Shown here in pieces: positions 1 to 6,114 of a DNA stretch of 16,240 bases (within the stretch, counting starts at the first letter, position 1; each line of letters starts with the position of its first letter). The notes beneath the pieces are model-generated. The model was not told the origin of the DNA and did no database searches. It saw only the letters and a list, made by a program, of their open reading frames with translations. A program made the translations under genes and the position numbers. Origin of the DNA: Desulfovibrio sp. GTDB taxonomy: Bacteria; Desulfobacterota; Desulfovibrionia; Desulfovibrionales; Desulfovibrionaceae. The stretch spans positions 26,664 through 42,903 of the forward strand of contig JAAUYX010000009.1 of assembly GCA_014804905.1 (NCBI GenBank), read 5' to 3'.

Positions 1-119
1 CTTTCCTCCTCCCAGCCAAATGGCGCGCCCAGGGCGAGCAGACCGCTCACGCGGTCAAAATCCTCCTCTTCCGCAACGATTTCCAGCCGGAACAATGCCG
101 CCGTGTCTCTCCCCGCCAT
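1..119 (-). CDS. prmA: N-terminus of probable ribosomal protein L11 methyltransferase (PrmA-like), cut by window edge
   Basis: A minus-strand reading frame starts at an ATG (119-117) and stays open to the window edge, giving 39 codons. It has a very strong Shine-Dalgarno site, GGGAGGAG, five bases upstream of the ATG. The peptide begins MAGRDTAALFRLEIVAEEED and ends in GAPFGWEEE. A short beta strand, then an acidic helix, then a 'GWEE' turn is typical of the N-terminal substrate-recognition domain of PrmA, the enzyme that trimethylates ribosomal protein L11 with SAM. The catalytic SAM-binding domain lies outside the window, so the identification rests on this short stretch only; another protein with a similar N-terminus is possible. 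It diverges from the methyltransferase gene at 255. Confidence 0.5.
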   Translation of the reverse strand, partial: MAGRDTAALFRLEIVAEEEDFDRVSGLLALGAPFGWEEE

Positions 120-254
120 GCTCTCCTCCCTTTTTTGTGGGCTGAGGATGCGTCTTCGGGGCGGAATTGGCAAGGCATTGATTTACGCCCCTGACCGCTG
201 TAGGCTCCTTGCCGGATGCCGCGCCCGCGGCTTTCGCAACGCCAAGGATTGACC
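120..254. other. Divergent intergenic spacer between the PrmA-like gene and the methyltransferase operon
   Basis: These 135 bases separate two divergent starts and must contain whatever promoters drive the left-hand gene and the four-gene operon on the right. I see the two Shine-Dalgarno sites at its ends (GGGAGGAG on the minus strand at 123-130, AAGGA on the plus strand at 244-248). A TTGGCA at 167-172 could be a -35 element but has no good -10 partner. No convincing promoter, operator or terminator is visible. Confidence 0.4.
244..248 (+). promoter_or_regulatory. Ribosome binding site deciding the methyltransferase start
   Basis: AAGGA lies six bases before the ATG at 255. The in-frame upstream ATG at 216 has no comparable site, so 255 is the preferred start. 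Confidence 0.6.
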
Positions 255-1004
255 ATGCCCTGTCCCCCCGATGCCGCGGCCGACGCGGCCGCCCCTGCGG
301 AGCTGGACCGCCTGCTCGCAGACATCCGCAAGACCTTTGACGCCGATTTTGAGCCCCTTGAGGTGGACGATGGCTGCCTCGACGTGCTCACCGTGCGCGA
401 CATGCCCCGGCATCTGGACGCCCTGCTCCGCCGCGGCGCCATCCACGATCCCATGAAGGACCTGCCCCTCTGGGCCAAGGTGTGGCCCGGCTCCTTCGTG
501 CTCGGGCGCTTCCTGCGCACGCAGGAGCCCGCGGGCAAACGCCTGCTGGAAATCGGCGCGGGCTGTGCCATTTGCAGCATGGTTGCCGCGCGCTACGGTT
601 TTGCGCATATCGTCGCCAGCGACAATGTGGCGGACGCACTCGCCTTCGCGCGGGCCAATGTGCTGAAAAACCGCCTGGAGGACCGCATCGAGGTGCGGCA
701 CCTCGATGTGACCACGCCCGGGCAGGATGCGCGTTTTCCCGAAGGTTTCGACATTATCGCCGCGTCGGAGCTGCTCTATCTGGATGAGCTCCACAGGCCG
801 CTCCTGAAATTTCTCGACCGTCATCTCGCCCCCGGCGGCAAAGCCCTGTTCTGCACGGACCTCGCCCGCGCCAAGCCCCGCTTTGCCAAGCTGGCGGCAA
901 AATCCTTCTCCGTGCAGGAGGGCAAGATCGGCGTGAAAAGCCGGGATGAGGACGGCGCGGAGCAGCGCCGCATCTACACCATATGCATCCTGGAGCGGCC
1001 ATGA
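255..1004 (+). CDS. Class I SAM-dependent methyltransferase (Methyltransf_16 / lysine-methyltransferase-like)
   Basis: 249 residues; start chosen at 255 because AAGGA precedes it, whereas the ATG at 216 lacks a ribosome binding site. Motif I for SAM binding is LLEIGAGCAICSM, preceded by LPLWAKVWPGSFVLGRFL. This 'W-P-(A/G)-x-x-L' lead-in is characteristic of the seven-beta-strand family that includes METTL21-type protein lysine methyltransferases and nicotinamide N-methyltransferase-like proteins. The post-motif-II element reads ASELLYLDELH, matching the [D/E]xx[Y/F] signature of that family. SDN in 'IVASDNVADAL' fits the motif II acidic site for the SAM ribose. No membrane segment or signal peptide is visible, so a cytoplasmic enzyme is likely. 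Its stop overlaps the YcaO start (ATGA at 1001-1004), pointing to coupled translation. The substrate is unknown; a protein or small molecule connected with the YcaO partner is an inference. Confidence 0.8.
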   Translation: MPCPPDAAADAAAPAELDRLLADIRKTFDADFEPLEVDDGCLDVLTVRDMPRHLDALLRRGAIHDPMKDLPLWAKVWPGSFVLGRFLRTQEPAGKRLLEIGAGCAICSMVAARYGFAHIVASDNVADALAFARANVLKNRLEDRIEVRHLDVTTPGQDARFPEGFDIIAASELLYLDELHRPLLKFLDRHLAPGGKALFCTDLARAKPRFAKLAAKSFSVQEGKIGVKSRDEDGAEQRRIYTICILERP

Positions 1005-2761
1005 GCAGCCCGCGCATCATTCTTAGGGCCTGCCCCAAGGGCTACACGCGCGACCTTGACAAGGCGGTGAGCCCCGCCGTCACCGTGGAGCGCGTGCGCG
1101 CGAGCCTCGCGCGGGCCGGGCTTGATGTTGTCGCGGGCGCGCGCCGCGTGGATGTGGGGCGGCTCGGCATCCCGGTCTACCTCGGCATTTGCGGGGAGGA
1201 CGCCCGCGCGGTCATGCCCACGCGCAAGCAGATGGGCAAGGGCTCCTCGGAGGAGCAGGCGCTCGCCTCGGCGCTCATGGAAGTGATGGAGCGCTTTGCC
1301 TTTTTCAGCTTCTGGGAGCGGCCGCACGAGACGTTCAGCGGCACCTGGAGCGAGGCCGAGGCGCGCTTCGGTGCGGCCCTTTTGCCACTCGCCGAAGTGC
1401 TGCGCTCGGTCGGCGACACCATGCCCCTTGAGCGCGCGCGGCGCATCATGGACCTCACCCGCTGGGAGTTTACTCCGGCCACGCACCTTTTGAGCGGCCG
1501 CACGGTGTGGCTGCCGCTGGACTGGTTTCGGATGCTCGGCGAATTCAATGGTTCCTCCGCCGGGAACAGCGCGGAAGAATCCCTCCTGCAGGGCCTCTCC
1601 GAATTGATGGAGCGGCATGTCTGCTGTATTGCCGACCGAAAGCGCCCCGTGCTCCCCACCATCACGCCGGAAAGCTGCACGGACCCGACTTTACGCGGAC
1701 TCATGGACGCCTTCGCGCGCGAGGGCATCCACCTTGTGCTCAAGGACCTCTCCCTCGGGATGTCCCTCCCCACAGTGGGCGCCCTCGCGTGGGATTCGGC
1801 GACCTTTCCGGGGCGCTCGGAAATCGTCTTTACGGCAGGCACGGCCTCCTCGCCCGCCAAGGCGGCCATTCGCGCCGTCACCGAGGTGGCCCAGCTGGGC
1901 GGTGATTTCTGCACCAATTCCTGCTACGAGGCCTCGGGACTGCCCAAATTTACGGAGCTCGAACAAGCCGGATGGCTGCTGGAGGGCCCGGAAATCCCGC
2001 TCGAAAGCCTCCCCTCGGTGGAGAAGGACGACATCCGCGATGAGCTGGTGGCGGCTATGGAAGGGCTCGCCCCGCTCAACGTCTATGCGGTGGAAACCAC
2101 GCACCCGGAGCTCGGCATCCCGGCGCATTATACCATTGTACCGGGCCTCCAGTTCCGCGAGCGGGACAAAAATCAAAGCCTCGGCCTGTTCGTGGGCCGC
2201 AAGCTCGCCGAAGCCTGCGACGCGGAAACGGCAGCGCGCGGGCTCGCGGAGCTGGCGCAGCTTTGCCCCGGCGCGCATTATCTGCCCTTTTTTCAGGGCA
2301 TCCTTGCCCTGCGCCGGGATGCGCCCGCGGAGGCGCGCGACCATTTTCTCGCTGCGCTCCCCCTGCAACCCGATGCGGAGGCGGCGGGCCTCGCCGCTTT
2401 CTATGCCGGCCATGCGGAGACACTGCAAGGTCGCTGGGCTACTGCGGTGCCCCTGCTTGAGCAGGCGGTGGGCCTGTGCCCGGAGATGAAGGAATACGGG
2501 AATCTGCTCGGAGTCTCCCTCTACAAGACGCAGCGCTATGCCGAAGCGGCCGAAGCCTTTGCGGCCGTGCTCAGGCTGGATAAGGGCTCGGCCATGGACC
2601 GCGCCAATCTGGGCGTCTGCCACAAGCTGCTCGGCAATGTGGAGGCGGCCCGGCAGGAACTTGCGGCAGCGCTGGAACTGGACCCGACGCTGGACTTTGC
2701 CCGCACCCACTTGGAAGAACTGGAAGCGGATGCCGCCGGAGGGGCTGATGCCCTTTCGTAG
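1001..2761 (+). CDS. YcaO-domain protein with C-terminal TPR-like repeats
   Basis: 586 residues from the ATG at 1001, preceded by GGAG at five bases; an ATG at 983 is in frame but has no such site. YcaO proteins use ATP to activate peptide-backbone amides, making azolines, thioamides or amidines; E. coli YcaO instead supports RimO methylthiolation of ribosomal protein S12. The domain spans about 60-400. ATP/Mg-binding signatures are MGKGSSEEQALASALMEVME (78-97, with E94 and E97) and GNSAEESLLQGLSELMERH (188-206, with N189, E201, E204). From about 425 to 575 the protein becomes helical with repeated alanine-rich pairs such as LLGVSLYKTQRYAEAAEAF and NLGVCHKLLGNVEAARQEL, the pattern of TPR units. 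The C-terminus lacks the proline-rich PxPxP ending of azoline-forming YcaOs. No dehydrogenase, TfuA or obvious precursor peptide is adjacent. Overall build and length resemble E. coli YcaO, but the target is not evident from sequence. Confidence 0.88.
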   Translation: MSSPRIILRACPKGYTRDLDKAVSPAVTVERVRASLARAGLDVVAGARRVDVGRLGIPVYLGICGEDARAVMPTRKQMGKGSSEEQALASALMEVMERFAFFSFWERPHETFSGTWSEAEARFGAALLPLAEVLRSVGDTMPLERARRIMDLTRWEFTPATHLLSGRTVWLPLDWFRMLGEFNGSSAGNSAEESLLQGLSELMERHVCCIADRKRPVLPTITPESCTDPTLRGLMDAFAREGIHLVLKDLSLGMSLPTVGALAWDSATFPGRSEIVFTAGTASSPAKAAIRAVTEVAQLGGDFCTNSCYEASGLPKFTELEQAGWLLEGPEIPLESLPSVEKDDIRDELVAAMEGLAPLNVYAVETTHPELGIPAHYTIVPGLQFRERDKNQSLGLFVGRKLAEACDAETAARGLAELAQLCPGAHYLPFFQGILALRRDAPAEARDHFLAALPLQPDAEAAGLAAFYAGHAETLQGRWATAVPLLEQAVGLCPEMKEYGNLLGVSLYKTQRYAEAAEAFAAVLRLDKGSAMDRANLGVCHKLLGNVEAARQELAAALELDPTLDFARTHLEELEADAAGGADALS

Positions 2762-4055
2762 CTTCCGGGATGTGCGTGAGCATTTAGACGCCCTGGGCAT
2801 GTTCCACATGGAGCTTGGCCTCGGGCGCATCCGGCGCGTGCTCGCGGCGCTCGGGCTGGAGCGGCCGCCCTTCACGGTCGTCCAGGTGCTGGGCACCAAC
2901 GGCAAGGGCTCCACATGCGCCTTTCTGGCCAGCCTTTGCGCGGCGCACGGCGTGCGCGCGGGCCTTTATACGTCGCCCCATTTCGTCTCCCCCGAGGAGC
3001 GCATCCGCGTTGATGGCGAGCCCCTGTCCGGTGACAGGTGGCCGGAACTCGCCAATGCCGTCATGGCGGCTGCCGGGGACGAACACCTCACCTACTTTGA
3101 ATTTCTCACCGCTTTAGCCCTCCTGGCCTTTCGCGAGGCGGGCGTGGAGGTCGCCATCCTTGAGGCCGGCCTTGGCGGCCGCAACGACGCCACCACGGCA
3201 GTCGCCGCGGACCTGCTCTGCTTTACGCCTCTAGCCATGGACCACGCCGCGGTGATCGGGCCAACATTTACGCATATCGCCTGGGACAAGGCGGCGGCCA
3301 TCCGCAGCCGTGCCCCCGTGTGTTCGGCACCGCAATATCCCCTCGCCGCGACCGAGCTTACGGCAGCGGCCGGCCGGCACGGGGCCGGAATCACCGTTGC
3401 CGCGCCGCTTGCGCCCCATTGGCAGCCACGCCTCGGGCTCGCCGGAAGCCACCAGCGTGTCAATGCCGCTTTGGCCCTTGCCGCATGGCACGAGCTCGCC
3501 CCGCTGCTGGGCAGAAGCACCGAGGATGGCACCGCCCAGGAGCGGGGCCTCGCACGGGCCTTCCTTCCGGGGCGCCTTCAGTTTCTGCCGCGCACGGACG
3601 ACCACCCGGCCCTGCTTCTGGACGGGGCCCACAATCCCCACGGAATGCAGTCGCTCCTCAGCGCCTTCCGGCACTCCGACGACGTAGGGGCTTGGGCCTT
3701 GCCGCAACCTTCAGCCATCATTTTCTCCTGCTTGAGCGACAAGGACTGGCGCAGCTCTGCCGCCATGATCAGGCGCCATTTTCCGCAAACGCCGGTGCTT
3801 GTCCCGGCGTTGGAAAATCCCCGCGCGGCTGACGCCGCTGAGGTCGCCGCCTTTTTTGCGGCAGTGTCGCCTGCCCCGGCCACGCCCCTCAGCGGCAAGG
3901 ACGCGCTCGGGCGCGCGCTGGCGGCAACGGCGACCCTCTGCACGACGCCGGAGGCCGTGACGCTCATGACAGGTTCCCTGTACCTGCTGGCCGAATTTTT
4001 TGGCCGCTATCCGCAATATCTCGCACCACCATCCCCAATGGAGTCACACCCATGA
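2748..4055 (+). CDS. folC: Bifunctional dihydrofolate synthase / folylpolyglutamate synthase
   Basis: 435 residues, the usual FolC length. It adds L-glutamate to dihydropteroate and to reduced folates using ATP, in the cytoplasm. The ATP P-loop is GTNGKGST (49-56). TSPHFVSPEERI (75-86) and LEAGLGGRNDATT (138-150) are the conserved folate/Mur-ligase signatures. IAWDKAAAI carries K181, in the position of the carbamylated lysine (family 'REKAGI'). LLDGAHNPHG (290-299) is the C-terminal domain hallmark. The start at 2748 has GGAGG at 2738-2742 and lies inside the last 14 bases of the YcaO gene; a longer open frame from 2538 overlaps the YcaO coding region and is not used. The stop overlaps the next start (ATGA at 4052-4055). 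Nothing looks truncated. Why folate synthesis should be coupled to YcaO is unclear. Confidence 0.95.
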   Translation: MPFRSFRDVREHLDALGMFHMELGLGRIRRVLAALGLERPPFTVVQVLGTNGKGSTCAFLASLCAAHGVRAGLYTSPHFVSPEERIRVDGEPLSGDRWPELANAVMAAAGDEHLTYFEFLTALALLAFREAGVEVAILEAGLGGRNDATTAVAADLLCFTPLAMDHAAVIGPTFTHIAWDKAAAIRSRAPVCSAPQYPLAATELTAAAGRHGAGITVAAPLAPHWQPRLGLAGSHQRVNAALALAAWHELAPLLGRSTEDGTAQERGLARAFLPGRLQFLPRTDDHPALLLDGAHNPHGMQSLLSAFRHSDDVGAWALPQPSAIIFSCLSDKDWRSSAAMIRRHFPQTPVLVPALENPRAADAAEVAAFFAAVSPAPATPLSGKDALGRALAATATLCTTPEAVTLMTGSLYLLAEFFGRYPQYLAPPSPMESHP

Positions 4056-5434
4056 AAAATGAACTCGCCTACCATTCCCCTTCCGCCTGGGAGCGCTATG
4101 CCGATGCCCGCAAAGAGGTGCAGGCGCTCGCCGGGCGCTACATCGACTTTATCAGCCGCTGCAAGACCGAGCGCGAGACCATCGCCTACGTCGAGGCGCG
4201 TCTCGCCGCGGCCGGTTTTGGCGAGGATTTTGGCGGGGAGCGCGTGCTGCGTCCGCTGCGGGGCAAGACCCTTTTTGCGGCGCGGCGCGGCACCAGGCCC
4301 CTTGCGGATGGCCTTGCGCTCATCGCCGCCCATGCGGACAGCCCGCGCCTCGACTTCAAGCAGCACCCGCTCGTTGAGCAGCCTGGCGTGGTCCAGGCCA
4401 AGACCCACTATTACGGCGGTATCCGCAAATATCAGTGGCTTGCAAGGCCGCTGGCCCTGCACGGTGTCATCATCCGTGAAAACGGGGAGCGCGTGGACGT
4501 GAGCATCGGCGAAAAGCCGGGCGAGCCCGTTTTCTGCATTGCCGACCTTTTGCCGCACCTGGCGCAGAAACAGAGCGGCCAGAAACTCAGCGAGGCCTTT
4601 GAGGCGGAAAAGCTCAACGTCATCCTCGGCCATGCGCCGGCCGGGGGCCGCCAGCGCGGCCGCGGCAAGGAGGAGAAGGAGGACGGCCTCAAGGATGCGC
4701 TGCTCAGGCTGCTGCACAAAAAATACGCCATAACCGAGGAGGACCTCATCACCGCCGAGCTCGAGGCCGTGCCTGCGGGCGCCGCGCGTTTTGTGGGCCT
4801 GGACAAGGCACTCATCGGCGGCTACGGGCAGGACGACAGGATTTGCGTTTTTGCGGCCCTCGAAGCGCTGCTGGAGGCGGACGCGGACGCCACGCGGCCG
4901 CTGGCGGTGATTTTTTGGGACAAGGAGGAAATCGGCTCCGACGGGGCCACGGGCGCGGCCTCGCGCTTTTTCCAGTATTGCGTGGAGGACATTGCGGCGG
5001 CCTGGGCTCCCGGCACTTCGGCCTCGCATGTGCTGCTCAACAGCCGGGCCCTTTCGGCCGACGTGCAGGCCGCCCTCGACCCCGATTTTCAGGAGGTGCA
5101 TGAAAAGCAGAACGCGGCCCTCATCGGGCACGGGCCCTGCTTTTCCAAGTTCACGGGCTCGCGAGGCAAGTACGGGGCGAGCGAGGCGGACGCCGAGTTT
5201 TTCGCGGAGCTCAGGGGCATCCTCAACGCCCGCAAGATACCTTGGCAGGCGGCGGAGCTCGGCAAGGTGGACCTGGGAGGCGGCGGCACGGTGGCGCTCT
5301 TCCTCGCGGCCTACGGGATGCGCGTCATCGACCTCGGGCCTGCGCTGCTCTCCATGCACAGCCCCTTTGAGCTTGCAAGCGCGGCCGACCTCTATGCCAC
5401 GGTGGAAGCGTACCGCGCCTTTTTTGAAGCCTGA
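4052..5434 (+). CDS. M18-family zinc aminopeptidase (aspartyl aminopeptidase-like)
   Basis: 460 residues, full family length. M18 enzymes are cytoplasmic, oligomeric di-metal exopeptidases that remove N-terminal residues, often acidic ones, from peptides. Visible signatures are IAAHADSPRLDFK (91-103) with the metal ligand H94 and supporting D96, GGYGQDDRI (256-264) with the bridging aspartate, WDKEEIGSDGATGA (289-302) with the catalytic glutamate pair, LSADVQAALDPDF (334-346), and LLSMHSPFEL (432-441) with the last histidine ligand. Residues 195-213 form a short charged insertion rich in glycine, arginine, lysine and glutamate. GGAG eight bases upstream supports the start, which overlaps the folC stop. 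It is the last gene of the operon. The substrate preference cannot be read from the sequence, so no symbol is assigned (apeA or apeB-like names are possible). Confidence 0.92.
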   Translation: MKNELAYHSPSAWERYADARKEVQALAGRYIDFISRCKTERETIAYVEARLAAAGFGEDFGGERVLRPLRGKTLFAARRGTRPLADGLALIAAHADSPRLDFKQHPLVEQPGVVQAKTHYYGGIRKYQWLARPLALHGVIIRENGERVDVSIGEKPGEPVFCIADLLPHLAQKQSGQKLSEAFEAEKLNVILGHAPAGGRQRGRGKEEKEDGLKDALLRLLHKKYAITEEDLITAELEAVPAGAARFVGLDKALIGGYGQDDRICVFAALEALLEADADATRPLAVIFWDKEEIGSDGATGAASRFFQYCVEDIAAAWAPGTSASHVLLNSRALSADVQAALDPDFQEVHEKQNAALIGHGPCFSKFTGSRGKYGASEADAEFFAELRGILNARKIPWQAAELGKVDLGGGGTVALFLAAYGMRVIDLGPALLSMHSPFELASAADLYATVEAYRAFFEA

Positions 5435-5441
5435 GACGACT

Positions 5442-5472
5442 GGCGCCGGCAGTCACACGGCTGCCGGACGCC
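5442..5472. terminator. Candidate bidirectional hairpin between convergent genes
   Basis: In the 49-base gap between the M18 peptidase stop and the stop of the minus-strand membrane protein, CCGGCAG (5446-5452) pairs with CTGCCGG (5461-5467) around an 8-base loop. The stem extends by GGCG/CGCC (5442-5445 and 5469-5472) past a single bulged A. The location suits a shared terminator for two convergent operons, but neither strand shows a following T-tract, so it is only a candidate. Confidence 0.4.
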
Positions 5473-5483
5473 ACCATCCACGT

Positions 5484-6044
5484 TCAGGCGTGCCTCTGCG
5501 AACGCGGGCCTGCCGCACGGGCCGCAGGTGCGGCCCTGGTTGCCTCCACGCGGCGCGCGAAGTGCGCCGGCTCGGAAGGCACCCCCTCTTCCGCGCGCAA
5601 ATGGGCGTGGAGGCTCGCCATGAGCGAGGCCGCATCCCCGTGTTCCTCCTGCTCGCCCATGCCGCTCAGGAACCAGCGGGGGCGGCCATGCAGGACGCGC
5701 CTGCGCGTCTTGAGGCTGGCCTCCCGCATGGCGAGCTCCAGCCGCCACGTCCCCCTGGGCGTATGGAGCAGGATGGTGCGCCCTGCACTCTCTACCCTGT
5801 AGCTTGAGGGCGCCTCCTCAAGGCGCAGCAAATCCTCCACCGCCGCCCGCATGAGGGCGAGGTGCTCCAATGCGGGCACCTGTTTCTGCTCTTCCTTGAG
5901 CTTGTGCTCGCCATCCTGGATTTTCGTGAGGAACTTGCGCCGGTCATCATCCAGCGTGCTTATGCCGCGCCGCATGATGCGGAAGCAGAAAACCAGCGCG
6001 CCCAGCATGATGGCGCCGCCGATGACCCAACCGAGCATGGTCAT
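5484..6044 (-). CDS. Small single-pass membrane protein of unknown function
   Basis: 186 residues from the ATG at 6044, preceded by GGGAG at seven bases; the open frame continues further upstream only as an out-of-frame shadow of the hydratase gene. Residues 3-21 (LGWVIGGAIMLGALVFCF region) form one hydrophobic helix followed by RIMRR, which suggests N-terminus outside or in the membrane and a cytoplasmic body by the positive-inside rule. Residues about 28-70 are charged and helical (KFLTKIQDGEHKLKEEQKQ), possibly a coiled coil. Residues 80-120 look like beta strands (RTILLHTPRGTWRLEL). The last 30 residues are alanine- and arginine-rich and low in complexity. I recognise no family. It is the last gene of the citrate-branch operon, 70 bases after the hydratase stop and beyond a strong hairpin, so its expression may be partly separate. 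Confidence 0.7.
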   Translation of the reverse strand: MTMLGWVIGGAIMLGALVFCFRIMRRGISTLDDDRRKFLTKIQDGEHKLKEEQKQVPALEHLALMRAAVEDLLRLEEAPSSYRVESAGRTILLHTPRGTWRLELAMREASLKTRRRVLHGRPRWFLSGMGEQEEHGDAASLMASLHAHLRAEEGVPSEPAHFARRVEATRAAPAARAAGPRSQRHA

Positions 6045-6065
6045 GCTCCGGCTCCCGGTGGAACT

Positions 6066-6100
6066 GCGGCCCCGGTCGGCGTTTTGCCGACCGGGGCCGC
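6066..6100 (-). terminator. Perfect 15-bp inverted repeat after the hydratase gene
   Basis: GCGGCCCCGGTCGGC (6066-6080) and GCCGACCGGGGCCGC (6086-6100) are exact reverse complements separated by five bases. The hairpin lies 15 bases past the hydratase stop and just before the membrane-protein ribosome binding site. There is no run of U on the exit side of the minus-strand transcript, so it may act as a weak or factor-assisted terminator or as a 3' end stabiliser rather than a classic intrinsic terminator. Confidence 0.55.
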
Positions 6101-6114
6101 TCATTGCAAGGGCC

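Noticed and set aside
2538..2747. A 70-codon N-terminal extension of FolC
   Set aside because: It overlaps the YcaO coding region in another frame, is arginine/tryptophan-rich, and the ATG at 2748 has a good GGAGG site and begins the family-conserved sequence.
4673..4693. An internal GGAGG-rich stretch in the M18 gene as a hidden start
   Set aside because: The purine run encodes a charged loop in the M18 protein and no following ATG opens a plausible frame.
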